Notes under the pieces: model-generated
Database searches by the model: none
What the model saw: only the letters and a program-made list of their open reading frames with translations
Told to the model about the DNA's origin: nothing
In this document: positions 17,501 to 26,291 of the stretch, piece after piece
Numbering within the stretch: the first letter of the stretch is position 1
Layout: each line of letters opens with the position of its first letter
Origin: Candidatus Eiseniibacteriota bacterium
GTDB lineage: Bacteria > Eisenbacteria > RBG-16-71-46 > CAIMUX01
Direction of reading: 5' to 3'
Length of the DNA stretch: 64,000 bases
Assembly (NCBI GenBank): GCA_016712505.1
Contig: JADJQY010000002.1
Span: 806,001 to 870,000, forward strand
Made by a program: the position numbers and the translations under genes

Positions 17501-20015
17501 GCCTGGCCCGGCCCCTCCCCGATCACCCGGGCAGTCGGAGCAGTTTCGCATCGCGGGGCTCTCCCCTTCGACCAACTACAGCCTCGCGTTGCGCAGCCGC
17601 GACGCGGAGGGGAAGAACTCGTCGCTCAGCAACCATGTCGAGATCCGAACCGCCGATCGCCCGGTCATCGAGGCACCAAACCGGCCCGATCCGATCGTCG
17701 ACCTCACCGCCGCCTTGACCGACGAGGCGACGGCGCGCCTGCGCTGGAGCGCCCCGCGTCATGTGCGCTCCGATCGGCGGGTCGCCCACTACGAGCTTCA
17801 CCGGCGCCGGGAGCCGGTCCTCGGTGGATCCGTCCAAGGCCTGGCCGTGAGCGAGGAAGACAGCGCCCGGGTGGGGGGGCTGGCTCCGGGCGCGGCCGGA
17901 GCGGCCGAGTCGCTCCTGGTCCTGGGCCTCGCCCCGGCGAGTACCTACACCTTCCGGTTGACCGCCGTCGATGACGCGGGGAATCGCTCGGCGCGCGGGA
18001 GTTCGTTCTCGGTGCAGACCGGAGCGGCCCCACCGCCGCCGGACCGAACCGGGCCATCGACCATCGACGACCTCTCGGCCACGGCCGAGACCGCGCGCCG
18101 CGGCCGGCTGCGGTGGACCGCGGTGGGCGATGACGGGACCGATGGAGTGGCAGCGCGCTACGTGGTTGGAGTCCGGGTCGCGTTGCCGCTCGAGACCGAG
18201 AGCGACTGGGCTCTGGCCGACACGATGCGGTTCCTTGCGCCCGATCCCGCCCCGAGCGGGAGTGGCATGGATCTCCTGCTTTCCGGCCTCTCTCCGGAGA
18301 CGCAGTACAGCGTGTCGGTCCGGGCCTGGGACGAGGCAGGCAACCTCTCGCCCCTGCCGACGCGCGCGGCATCTCTGCTGACTCCGGCCCTGCCCGACAC
18401 CATCCCACCGGACGCGGCCCCGCTCGCTCTGGTCGCGGCCAGCGAGACGAGCCTGACCGTCGGCTGGAGTGCCCCGATCGATCCTCCTTCTGGGGGGCGG
18501 GCAGAGAGCTATGTCATCCGCTGGCGCGCCGGCCTGCTCGAAAACGAGGAGGACTGGGCCCTCGCGCAGCCGGTCGTGGAGACACCAGAGCCCGGGGAAC
18601 CGGGCACCGCGGAGAGCCTGACCATCACGGGGCTGGTCGCGGACCTGCAGTACGGGATCGCGCTCCGAGCTGTCGACCTGGCGGGCAACCTGGGGCCGAT
18701 GGCATCGCTCACCGCGCGAACTGCCGCGCCGCCGCCTCCTCCGCCGGTCGATCGCGCGCCCGCGGCGGTCAGCGGTTTGGTCGTGCGCGAACGCGCGGCC
18801 GATCGCGCGCGGATCGAGTTCCTCGCCTCGGGCGAAGACTCACTCGAGGGGTCGGCGGCGCGGCATGAGGTGCGCCTGCTGGTGAACCAGCCGTTCGAGC
18901 GGGCCGATGACTGGGAGCGCGCGACGCTCGCGCACCTCGATACGGCCCCGCACGCTCCGGGCAGCACCGTGTCCCTGCTTCTGACCGAACTCGACCCGGA
19001 GCAAACCTACGGCGTCGCCGTCCGGGCCTTCGATGCGGCGGGACAGTCCTCGCCCTTCGTGCCCGGCACGGTCATCCCGGCCTACGAGGCACCGCCGCCT
19101 CCGCCGTTGCCCGACGTCCCGGTGCTGGACGACCTCACGATCGACACCGTCACGCCGCGCAGCGCTCGATTGGTGTTTCATCATCCGGTCGTGCCGGACG
19201 GGGGGCCCGCGCTCGCCCGCTACGAGATCGCGGTTGCCACCGAGAGCTTTGACCTGGCCGAGTTCGCACTGCTGCCGAAGCATGCCGAACCTCCTGCTCC
19301 CGGCGTCGCCGGTGCGGAGGCGAGTGTGGTCCTGGGAGAACTCGCGCCGGTCACGACCTACTTCGTCGCGGTGCGCGTGGTCGATCAACTCGACCGCACC
19401 TCACGGTTGAGCGCGCTCGTCCGGTTCGAGACCCGGGAGGAGGAGGACCTCGCTCCGCCCGACCCGCCCGGCACGGTGCTGGCGGCGCTGGAAGCAGACG
19501 GCGCGGTGCAACTCAGCTGGGATCCCTCGGCCGATCCACGGGTCATCGGGTATCACGTCTACGGCGCAGGGGCGATCGGTCCGTTCGAACGGCTGAACGA
19601 CACTCCGCTCGCCGGAACGACCTTCCTGGTCGGAGCATCGCTCGCGCGGAACCTGGTCCGCTTCACTGCAACCGCGGTGCTCGGCAACGGGGAGGAGAGC
19701 GGTCGGGCTCCGGAGACGCTGCTGCGCAATCTCCCCTTCGCACTCGAGGGGCCGTTTCCCCACCCGGTCACCGACCGCTGCCGGTTCCGCCTGACCGCCA
19801 GTCGTGCCTCCGAGCGGGTGCAGGTTACCCTGTTCGATCTCCACGGGCGGCGGGTGGCGCGCCTGCACGACGCCGTACCCCTCCCGGGGGCGCAGTTCGA
19901 TCTCACCTGGGACCGGCGCCTCGAGGGAGGGGATCGCGCCGCGCCCGGCTTCTACTACCTGGAAGTCCGGAGCGGCGGAGCGAAGGAACTGCGCACGATC
20001 TACCTCGCCCCCTGA
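14571..20015 (+). CDS. Giant exported protein: glycoside-hydrolase-like barrel, about 11 fibronectin-III domains, FlgD-like C-terminus
   Basis: An 1814-residue secreted protein. Residues 1-26 form a signal peptide (hydrophobic core, then SPAAA). Residues 30-450 resemble putative glycoside hydrolases of the GHL15 type, rich in Trp and acidic residues. About eleven fibronectin-III-like repeats of roughly 100-120 residues follow, several with DDLAV-like starts and TYGFAVRA cores, separated by Pro-rich linkers and one poly-Gly stretch near residue 548. The last 90 residues are a FlgD-like/T9SS-type sorting domain ending in a YYLEVRSGG-like strand. Likely a surface polysaccharide-acting or adhesive protein. 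The start has no ribosome site but follows a sigma-54-type promoter. The 3' end overlaps truA tail-to-tail by 16 nt. Confidence 0.85.
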   Translation: MEWRGKITAGLSALAVLLALASPAAAVRKVENYPKVALYTLQVGDMTLAQRDTVSWYDAVFFMEGPGNVSQIRLRNPDIELFFQWMPQNIVKWGETASYWYPDTTWSLIRLSEFYAIQNDWYLRDTNGNRIPEWDGYAANWTRYCRKGVYGTSRGLTYVEWLTQVAIPQITKNGSAWEPWGRGSSSYDGLMLEILADCVGSFGWQAYQNADPDLDGVAEGVYHTCTQGGDLDSLSILYREQNELFHQRLYQALPPDCMVLMNGANKHVNPSWWTDTAGMKLESWMGSPNPVWQDWWDWFYGLRDYNGQELWGPGYQWCETFVEHDGSEDEGWDHTLIQVYQRSSWGPDETQRRKRLGLGTTLLGEGYFMFTKDQHAILWQPEYEWDFGAAVGPFFRETYSRLGGVDSLYVRTFADGFVEVNPNPRVVNGVAAQDARFGMWRTVSDLSAQPIDDTSIRVRLTMPGSGIWNVDAVELRYATEPVTQENWSEAEAYPQLLSGPAGVPIEVVIDELTPGTRYHFAGRNRVHGRLEPFTSNPASAQTTGEAPGGGGGGGGGGGADTEAPAAVDDLAFVDRQATRIRLSWTAPGDDGANGQAATYLLRRRTGGAITNETEWAQATAIPSPPVPHSAGTQELFWVSGLSAGTTYGFAVRAVDEAGNVAPLSNPLTASTLSSDPPPPPPDTTPPATIADLAVAAAGTDWVDLTWTATGDDGLTGRSSSFRIRARLNGAIETEGEWNGALVAPNPPPTPGPAGQSHTFRFTGLAPDQLYGFAVRALDDGSNISGIPPALTGRTSPLAPPPDLAPPGQIADLAVIGAGPNWIQLRWTAPGDDENEGQATSYELRGQVGRGISTETQWSTAFTPPDPVPVPSPAGTVQTFRWNGLIAGETYGFALRARDDAGNLGRLSPPLTGETPLANLMPSRTTDLRSAGIDTSSVLLLWTAPHNGEGGTVVSYELAVLRDDLIDGDLKWLLSARQPGPAPPRSPGQSEQFRIAGLSPSTNYSLALRSRDAEGKNSSLSNHVEIRTADRPVIEAPNRPDPIVDLTAALTDEATARLRWSAPRHVRSDRRVAHYELHRRREPVLGGSVQGLAVSEEDSARVGGLAPGAAGAAESLLVLGLAPASTYTFRLTAVDDAGNRSARGSSFSVQTGAAPPPPDRTGPSTIDDLSATAETARRGRLRWTAVGDDGTDGVAARYVVGVRVALPLETESDWALADTMRFLAPDPAPSGSGMDLLLSGLSPETQYSVSVRAWDEAGNLSPLPTRAASLLTPALPDTIPPDAAPLALVAASETSLTVGWSAPIDPPSGGRAESYVIRWRAGLLENEEDWALAQPVVETPEPGEPGTAESLTITGLVADLQYGIALRAVDLAGNLGPMASLTARTAAPPPPPPVDRAPAAVSGLVVRERAADRARIEFLASGEDSLEGSAARHEVRLLVNQPFERADDWERATLAHLDTAPHAPGSTVSLLLTELDPEQTYGVAVRAFDAAGQSSPFVPGTVIPAYEAPPPPPLPDVPVLDDLTIDTVTPRSARLVFHHPVVPDGGPALARYEIAVATESFDLAEFALLPKHAEPPAPGVAGAEASVVLGELAPVTTYFVAVRVVDQLDRTSRLSALVRFETREEEDLAPPDPPGTVLAALEADGAVQLSWDPSADPRVIGYHVYGAGAIGPFERLNDTPLAGTTFLVGASLARNLVRFTATAVLGNGEESGRAPETLLRNLPFALEGPFPHPVTDRCRFRLTASRASERVQVTLFDLHGRRVARLHDAVPLPGAQFDLTWDRRLEGGDRAAPGFYYLEVRSGGAKELRTIYLAP

Positions 20016-20860
20016 TCGACCGACTCCGCCTCTGGATCGACGGTGCGCCAGGTCGGTTCGCGCAGCGCCGCCCACGGCACCGCTTCCGACTCGAACGGCC
20101 CGCCGTCTTCGGGCCACGTCGGGAGGTAGCCTACCGCCGCGAGATAGAGCGCGCCCGCCGGGGCGAGCGGTCCGGCCGCGCTCCGGTTTCGTCCGAGCAG
20201 GATCTCCCCCATCGCTGGCGGTGGTCGCTTACCGATCCCGATCTCGAGCGATGTGCCGACGATGATCCGCACCATGTGGTAGAGAAATCGATTGGCGCGC
20301 AATCGAAGCCGCAGGCCGAGCGGATGCTCCTCCCACCGCGCCTCGGTGAGCCAGCAGCCGTAGGGCCCCTCTGGCTGCGTGGTGAATCCGCGGAAATCCC
20401 ACTCACCGAGCAGGAAGTTCAGCGCCTCGTTCATCGGCGCGATCGCGGGCCAACGCCGCGGGGTGTGGGCGCGATCGCGCGAAAAGGGGCTCTGCTCGCG
20501 CGCCAGGAGGTACCAGTAGAGCCGCCAGCGCGCGCTGAAGCGTGCGGAGAAGCCGTCCGGTGCGTGGTCGAGGCGATGGACCCGCACGTCGGGCGGGAGA
20601 TGAAAATTGAGCGCGAGGCGGAGCCGCTCAGGCTCGAGCCGGGTGGACAGCGTGAAGCTCGCGACCTGCCCTAAGGCGTGCACCCCTTGGTCGGTGCGCC
20701 CGGCCCCCTCGATGCGCACGGTCGCTGCGGTCACGGCGTGGATCGCCCGCTCGATCTCCCCCTGGACGGTCACCGCGCGGGGTTGAAACTGCCAGCCAGA
20801 GAAGCGGGTGCCGTCGTAGGAGACGACGGCGCGAAAGGTGCGCGCGACCGATTCGCTCAC
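20000..20860 (-). CDS. truA: tRNA pseudouridine(38-40) synthase
   Basis: TruA isomerises uridines 38-40 in the tRNA anticodon stem. The 286-residue protein carries the catalytic Asp57 in GAGRTDQGVHA, the early YDGTRFSGWQ motif and the late FLYHMVRIIVGT region. GTG start at 20860, 19 nt after the asd stop, suggests an rlmI-asd-truA operon. The stop TAG lies inside the 3' end of the convergent giant gene (16-nt overlap). The last 25 residues beyond the family core are not conserved. Confidence 0.95.
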   Translation of the reverse strand: MSESVARTFRAVVSYDGTRFSGWQFQPRAVTVQGEIERAIHAVTAATVRIEGAGRTDQGVHALGQVASFTLSTRLEPERLRLALNFHLPPDVRVHRLDHAPDGFSARFSARWRLYWYLLAREQSPFSRDRAHTPRRWPAIAPMNEALNFLLGEWDFRGFTTQPEGPYGCWLTEARWEEHPLGLRLRLRANRFLYHMVRIIVGTSLEIGIGKRPPPAMGEILLGRNRSAAGPLAPAGALYLAAVGYLPTWPEDGGPFESEAVPWAALREPTWRTVDPEAESVDQGAR

Positions 20861-20879
20861 GCTTCCGCCCGCACGGCGG

Positions 20880-21905
20880 TCAAACCCGGCCGTCCGCGAT
20901 CTGGGCCGCTGACTCCCGGGCGTGCAGGTGCTCGGCGATCTGCACCGCGTTCCGCGCCGCCCCCTTGCGCAGATTGTCAGCCACTACCCAGAAGTGGAAC
21001 CCGCGCGGCGAGCACCGATCGGCGCGCAAGCGCCCGACATACACCGGATCCCGCCCGGCCGCCTCGAGCGCCGTCGCATAGGCATCCGGGGAGTCGGCGA
21101 AGACCAGACCGGGCGCCTCACGCAGCGCGGCAGCCACCGCGTCGCGCGTCGCCTCCTGCTCCAGTTCGACATAGACCGCCTCGGAATGCGCGATCTCGAC
21201 CGGCACGCGCACGCAGGTTGGGTGGACGACCAGGGCGGCCCGACCGAGAATCTTTCGCGACTCGAAGAGCAGCTTCTCTTCTTCCGTGGTCCAACCGTCT
21301 TCCAGGAAGGTGCCGGCCTCGGGGATGACGTTCCCGAGGAGGGTACGCGGAAAGGCCCCGCTGGAGGCACGCCCGCCCTGCATCTCCTCGCGCAGCGCGT
21401 CGACTCCGATCTGCCCCTTCCCCGAGGCGGACTGGTAGGTGGCGACGAAGACCCGCGCCAGACCGAATCGGTCGAGCAGCGGCTTGAGCGCCACCACGAG
21501 CTGGATGGTCGAGCAGTTCGGGTTGGCGATCAGCCTCCGCTGCGCCGGAATCGAGGCGGCATTCACTTCCGGAACGACCAGCGGAGTCGCGCTGTCCATG
21601 CGAAACTGCGAGCTGTTGTCCACCGCCCACGCCCCCGCCGCGCGGATGGCCGGAGCCCACTGCTTCGAGGCCGCGGCACCGGCCGAGAGCAGCACACAGT
21701 CGAGCCCGGAGAAGCCACCTTCGCTGGTCGCCACGACGCTCCGCTCCTCCCCCCGGAACGGGAGGCGCGTGCCGACCGAGCGGGGAGTGGCGAAGAGGCG
21801 CAGCTCCGTGATCGGGATCGGGGTGGTCTCGAGACAGGAGAGGAAGCAGCGTCCGACCGCTCCGGTTGCGCCGACGACCCCGATCCGCCAGCCTTTACTG
21901 TTCAT
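20880..21905 (-). CDS. asd: Aspartate-semialdehyde dehydrogenase
   Basis: NADPH-dependent reduction of aspartyl phosphate to aspartate semialdehyde, feeding lysine/diaminopimelate, threonine and methionine synthesis. The 341-residue product has the dinucleotide motif GVVGATGAVG (9-18), the nucleophile Cys131 in NPNCSTIQ, and QSASGKGQ downstream. The ATG at 21905 overlaps the upstream methyltransferase stop as ATGA; a long open frame further upstream is antisense noise. It supplies the substrate for DapA encoded about 5 kb away. Confidence 0.95.
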   Translation of the reverse strand: MNSKGWRIGVVGATGAVGRCFLSCLETTPIPITELRLFATPRSVGTRLPFRGEERSVVATSEGGFSGLDCVLLSAGAAASKQWAPAIRAAGAWAVDNSSQFRMDSATPLVVPEVNAASIPAQRRLIANPNCSTIQLVVALKPLLDRFGLARVFVATYQSASGKGQIGVDALREEMQGGRASSGAFPRTLLGNVIPEAGTFLEDGWTTEEEKLLFESRKILGRAALVVHPTCVRVPVEIAHSEAVYVELEQEATRDAVAAALREAPGLVFADSPDAYATALEAAGRDPVYVGRLRADRCSPRGFHFWVVADNLRKGAARNAVQIAEHLHARESAAQIADGRV

Positions 21906-23173
21906 GTGCCCCGCTTCTCCTTCACCTTCCCCGGCTTGAGCACGCGCAGCCAGAGTCCCTTCAGATACTCCCCCTGCGGATGGTCGAGGTGCACCGGATG
22001 ATCCGCACCAGGACCGAGCCGCCCGAGCCACTGCACCGAGGCCTCGGCGTCGCGCGCCGCCCCGAACACCACCTTCTGGAAGAGGTCCGGGCTTACATGC
22101 TGCGAACAGGAGTAGGTCCAGATCATCGCCCCTTCCCGCGCCCGCACGAAGGCCCAGAGATGCAGGTCTTTGTAGGCGCGGAGGGCGCGCTCGAGCGAGC
22201 CGCGATCGCGGGCCAGCGGCGGAGGATCGATCACCATGCGATCGAAGGTGCGCTCGTCCCGACGCAGGAACTGGAAGGCATCTCCCCCCTGAACCGCGAG
22301 TCGCTCCGGTGGAAGTTCGTTCCGACGCCAGTTCTCGAGCAGCAGTTCGCGCGCCGGGGCGGAGCTCTCGACCGCGACGACCGAAGTGGCCCCACCACGA
22401 CCGGCATGGACGGAGAACCCGCCGGTGTAGGCAAAGAGATCGAGCAGGTCGGTGCCGCGTGCGGCCTGTTCCACCGCGCGTCGGCTCTCCCGCTGATCGA
22501 GGTAGAAGCCGGTCTTCTGGCCGCCGACCAGGTCGAAGACGAAGCGGTGTGCGTTCTCGCGGATCTCGAGTCGTCCCTCGGGGAGGGCGCCTCGGAGCAC
22601 CGCATCCTGTGCTTCGTCCCCCTCCATCGCCTCTCGCCTCGCCTCTCGCCCACGCTCCACGATGGCGCGCGGGTGGAACAGTTCCTCGAGGAGATCGAGC
22701 CACAGAGGACGAAGGCGCATCATCCCGGCGGTCAGGGTCTGGACGCTCAGCACGTCGCCGTAGCGATCAATGATCAGCCCGGGCAGTTCGTCCCCTTCGC
22801 TATGCGCAAGGCGATAGGCGTCGGTCGCCCCGGCATCGATCACGCGCTCGCGCAGCGCGGCGGCGCGCAGCAACCGCTCGCGAAAGAGCGCGGCATCGAT
22901 CGGTCGATCCTCGAAGGAGAGGATCCGGGCGAGGATCTGACTTTCCGGCTGCACCGTGCCGCGACCGAGAAAGGCGCCCTCGGCCGAGATCACGTCCCCC
23001 AGGTCGCCCGGGGCGGCCCCTTCCAGCGCCTCGACCTGCTCGACCGCGCCGGTGAAAACCCACGGATGGTGAAGGCGCAGCGAGCGCTCGCGCCCCGGCT
23101 TGAGCCGCAGACGGAACCGGACCTCGGGCAGGGTCCCGGTCCCGGAGACGGTCGATTCGGATCTGGACGACAT
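21902..23173 (-). CDS. RlmI-like 23S rRNA (cytosine-C5) methyltransferase
   Basis: A 423-residue protein of the RlmI/YccW group: an N-terminal PUA domain (about 20-95), a central EEHD-like region with DRYGD, and a C-terminal Rossmann methyltransferase with DLFAYTGGFS (SAM site), DPPPLAR (catalytic motif IV) and YSCSQHV with the candidate nucleophile Cys. The family modifies C1962 of 23S rRNA in E. coli. ATG 23173; its stop overlaps asd. An 80-nt gap separates it from the broken lnt gene. Related enzymes with other RNA targets cannot be excluded. Confidence 0.85.
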   Translation of the reverse strand: MSSRSESTVSGTGTLPEVRFRLRLKPGRERSLRLHHPWVFTGAVEQVEALEGAAPGDLGDVISAEGAFLGRGTVQPESQILARILSFEDRPIDAALFRERLLRAAALRERVIDAGATDAYRLAHSEGDELPGLIIDRYGDVLSVQTLTAGMMRLRPLWLDLLEELFHPRAIVERGREARREAMEGDEAQDAVLRGALPEGRLEIRENAHRFVFDLVGGQKTGFYLDQRESRRAVEQAARGTDLLDLFAYTGGFSVHAGRGGATSVVAVESSAPARELLLENWRRNELPPERLAVQGGDAFQFLRRDERTFDRMVIDPPPLARDRGSLERALRAYKDLHLWAFVRAREGAMIWTYSCSQHVSPDLFQKVVFGAARDAEASVQWLGRLGPGADHPVHLDHPQGEYLKGLWLRVLKPGKVKEKRGT

Positions 23174-23253
23174 GTGACCTCGTGCGGGGCGCGAAGGCCG
23201 CGCGGTTTCGCGTTCGATCTGGCGGCTGCGGACGCCTTCTGCGTGCGCAGCGG

Positions 23254-24944
23254 CTATCCTGCCACGTCGGCGCGGCCCGGCGCAGCCGGTTTCGCCAACC
23301 CGACTACGACCCCGAGGGCGAGGAGCCCGGCGATCACGGCCAGCCCCACATCGCCGTGGCGGGTGTACGGACTTCCGCCCGCGCGGGGGCGCACCCCGGC
23401 GGTCGGCAGGCCGGCGGTGAAGAGCGGCGTGACCTGGCTGACCCTGCCATACGGATCGACGAAGAACGAGAGACCGGAGTTGGCGCAGCGGAGCATCGGC
23501 ACCCGGTTCTCCACCGCGCGGAGCACCGCCATGTCACCGTGTTGCAGCGGCCCGGCACTTCGTCCGAACCAGAAATCGTTGGTGATGTTGACCAGCACTC
23601 CAGCGCCGTCCCGCACCCCCTCCCGGGCCAACTCGGGAAAGATCGACTCGAAGCAGATCAGTACACGGAAGCGTGCCCCCTTTGGCCCTTCGAAGATGGT
23701 CGCCTCACGGCCGGGGGTGAACTCTGACTGCCCGAAGTCGAGTCGGGCGAGAATCGGGAGCATCCGCTTGAACGGCGTGATCTCTCCGAAAGGCACCAGG
23801 TGTCGCTTGTAATAGCGCTGCCGGACCTCGGCCGTGGGGGTGAACAGCAGCGCCGCGTTGTAGTCCTCGTACTCCTCCGGCCCGAGCACCTTCGCGTCGA
23901 GCGTACCGACCAGCACCCAGCGGCCCAGCTCCGCCACCGTATCTTGCACGCTGCGGGCCAGTTCTTTCTCCCACGGGATGCGAATCGGCGCCGCGGTCTC
24001 GGGCCAGACGATCAGATCCGGATCGTGGTCGCGCGCCGCCTCCCGCGTCTTCGCGAGCAGATCGTCGATGACCGTCTTTCGGTACCCGACCTTCCACTTG
24101 ATCTCGCGCGGCGTGTTCGCCTGCACCAGAGTGGCGACGATTTCGTCCGAGTCGATCGCCTCGGATCCGCTTCGTTCCCCCGGTGGGGACACGGCGCGCA
24201 CCGAGCGATCGGCCCCCCTGAGACTCAGGGCGCCAAAGACCGGCGGGATGACCGCCAGCACCGCGGCCGCCAGGCCGAGTCGCCGCCAGACCCGGCGCCG
24301 CCAGGCCAGGGAGACGAGGGCGTTCACGCAGACGATCCAGAAAGTGATCCCCCAGACGCCCGTCCAGGCGGCAATCTGATGACGGTCGGCATCCGCGCGA
24401 ACGCGTAGCCGAGCCCGCCCCAGGGAAAGCCGATCTCACCGCTGCTCCGGAGCCAGTCGACCAGAACCCAGGTCAGGCAAAGCCAGAGCTCCCCCGGCAC
24501 CCTGGTCCTTCGACCGAGCCAGTGCGCCAGGGCAGAGGCCAGCCCGAAGTAGATCCCGAGGTAGGCCGCGACCACGAAGAGGGCAGGGAGCATGATTCCC
24601 GGGATCGTCACCTCGTCGTTGGCCAGGAGGAGCAACCAGTGCAGCAGCAGCAGGAAGAACCCGGCGGCGCCGAGCCAGCCGAGCCGAAAGGCGCGCGCGG
24701 AGCTCCGGACCGCAGGATCGAAGACCACGCGCATCAGAGGGACGAGGGCGACCAGGGCCAGCGGCGCCAGGCCGGCAGGCGGGAAGGCCAGGAACGCCAG
24801 GAGGCCGGAGAGGAGCGCCCAACGCGCCTTTCCGGCCCCGGGGAGGCCCTTCCCATCCCCGGGCGGGGACGAGCGGCGCCAAAGTCGTACAGCTGGGCGT
24901 TGACGCCCGGCCTCTCCGCCGGATAAAGTGCCCGCTTTGGTCAC
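23254..24944 (-). pseudogene. lnt: Apolipoprotein N-acyltransferase, broken by a -1 frameshift
   Basis: Lnt adds the third acyl chain to lipoproteins at the inner membrane, the step before Lol export. The first part (24944 to about 24380) encodes the N-terminal membrane segments up to GGLGYAFARMPTVI. The rest, in another frame, resumes with AAWTGVWGITFW and contains the nitrilase-like domain with WPETAAP, KRHLVPFGE and ICFESIFPE, which hold the Glu-Lys-Cys triad. Restoring one base near 24376-24380 (ATCAG to ATCCAG) joins them into a normal product of about 560 residues. Start is probably GTG 24944, which lies near the rpsT promoter. As Lnt is usually essential in diderms, a sequence error is plausible. 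Confidence 0.85.
24900..24929 (+). promoter_or_regulatory. Sigma-70-type promoter of rpsT
   Basis: TTGACG (24900-24905), an 18-nt spacer and TAAAGT (24924-24929) precede rpsT by 56 nt. The same TTGACN-18-TAnAnT layout occurs before the metalloprotease and PEP-CTERM genes. The leader holds GGAGGG about 9 nt before ATG 24986. Confidence 0.5.
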
Positions 24945-24985
24945 GAAATGAACTCGACAGCACAGGTTTCGGAGGGACGGGATCG

Positions 24986-25252
24986 ATGCCTCAACACAAG
25001 TCGGCGGAGAAGCGCGTAGGAACCAACGAGAAGCGGCGCCAGCGGAACCAGGCGGTGAAGACCCAGATCCGCCGGGCGACCAAAGCGTTGCAGGCTGGCC
25101 TCAAGTCGGACGAGGCGGGTACGCTGCTTCAGACCGCGACCTCGGTCCTGGCCAAGTCGGCGAAGAAGCGGGTCATCAAGAAGAAGACCGCCAGCCGACG
25201 CACCAGCCGTCTGGCCAAGGCCGTCAACCGCGCCAAAGCCGCCGCAAAGTAG
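24986..25252 (+). CDS. rpsT: 30S ribosomal protein S20
   Basis: An 88-residue, Lys/Ala-rich helical protein of the small ribosomal subunit that binds 16S rRNA. It begins MPQHKSAEKRVGTNEK and has the typical KKRVIKKKTASRRTSRL segment. Length matches the family. It is a monocistronic plus-strand gene with its own promoter and a strong ribosome site, divergent from lnt and convergent with dapB. The stop is TAG, showing that amber is a normal stop here. Confidence 0.96.
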   Translation: MPQHKSAEKRVGTNEKRRQRNQAVKTQIRRATKALQAGLKSDEAGTLLQTATSVLAKSAKKRVIKKKTASRRTSRLAKAVNRAKAAAK

Positions 25253-25261
25253 CCGCCGGGA

Positions 25262-25330
25262 AGACCGGACTTCACTGGCAAACCGGAGTTCGGCAAACCC
25301 AAACCGGAGTTCGGCAAACCGGAGTTTCGG
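25262..25330. repeat. Imperfect short direct repeats downstream of rpsT
   Basis: Copies of AAACCGGAGTTCGGC begin at 25280, 25301 and 25316 (the last with one extra T), and a degraded copy starts near 25262. Spacing is 21 then 15 nt. They lie in the non-coding interval between the convergent rpsT and dapB genes, with no open frame across them. A second small duplication, TCGTCGATC followed by TTCATC, lies at about 25370-25400. Confidence 0.6.
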
Positions 25331-25335
25331 AGACC

Positions 25336-25370
25336 GGAGCCGGCTGGTACCCAGGAGCTGGCTCCCGTTT
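25336..25370 (+). terminator. Hairpin terminator candidate for rpsT
   Basis: GGAGCCGGCT (25336-25345) pairs with AGCTGGCTCC (25356-25365) with one mismatch around a 10-nt loop, followed by CGTTT. The T run is short, so termination strength is uncertain. Confidence 0.45.
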
Positions 25371-25428
25371 CGTCGATCCTTCATCGTCGATCTTTCATCC
25401 CTGGGTTCGTTTCACTTCTCGGCTCACT

Positions 25429-26291
25429 TCAGAGCCCGTGTCGGTCGCTCATCCACTCTTCGAGCGACCAGTCGTCCAGCGTATAGAGAGACGTGGGGGC
25501 TGCGCGGTCAGCCAGCGGAGCGCCTCGAGAGCCCCGTGCGCGAACGCGGAGCGATCGTGCGCGCGGTGGATGAGTTCCAGACTCTCCCCCCGCCCTCCCA
25601 GGAGCAGGCGGTGTTCCCCTGCCCCTTCCGGCAGCCGAACGGCGTGAATCCCCACCTCTCCCGCCGGACGGGGACCGACCCGTCCGCTGCGGCCGTGCAC
25701 CTGGCTCCCGGATCGACCGGAGTCGAGGGGGCGACGTTGCACCCACTGATCGGCCAGGACAAGTGCGGTGCCGCTCGGGGCGTCGACCTTGGCACCGTGG
25801 TGGCTCTCGACGATCTCCAGCTCCCAGCCCTCGGGGAGGAGCCGCGCTGCCCGCTCCAGCAACCGACGGAGCACCGCGATCCCCAAGCTGAAGTTGGGCG
25901 ACGAGAGAACCGGCGCCACCCGACCCGCGGCGGCCAAGGCAGCCTTCCCCTCCTCGTCGAGTCCGGTGGTGCCCGAGACCCAGGCTACTCCGAGTCGTTC
26001 CACCTCGCGCGCGATCGCGGGAACGGCACGGGCCGTGGTGAACTCGATCACCGCATCGAGTTCCTCCGGCGCGGCGTGTTCGAGTCGAGTCGGAGGTTCT
26101 CCCTCCGCCCGCGCTTCCTCCCCCAGCGGTGCGAGGTTCCGTTCGACCGCGAAAGCTAGCTCCAGGTCGTGCGCCTCCTCGATGGCCGCCGAGAGGAGCT
26201 GGCCCATCCGCCCCGCCGCACCAACCACCGCCACGCGAATCGGGCGCTCGATCGGAGCGCGCTCCGACTTCCCGAACGGCGGCCTGGTCAC
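25429..26291 (-). CDS. dapB: 4-hydroxy-tetrahydrodipicolinate reductase, 3' end frameshifted
   Basis: NAD(P)H-dependent reductase of the lysine/diaminopimelate pathway. The N-terminal dinucleotide motif is VAVVGAAGRMGQ, with GTTG, SPNFSLG and the catalytic HHGAKVDAPSGTA segment in place. In the starting frame the protein stops at 25449 after 280 codons and lacks the family C-terminus. The expected ending with SLYTLDDW is found in the neighbouring frame and stops at 25429. Adding one base to the G5 run at 25495-25499 (C5 in the gene) restores it. GTG 26291 overlaps the dapA stop as GTGA. The lesion removes only the last roughly 20 residues. Confidence 0.9.
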
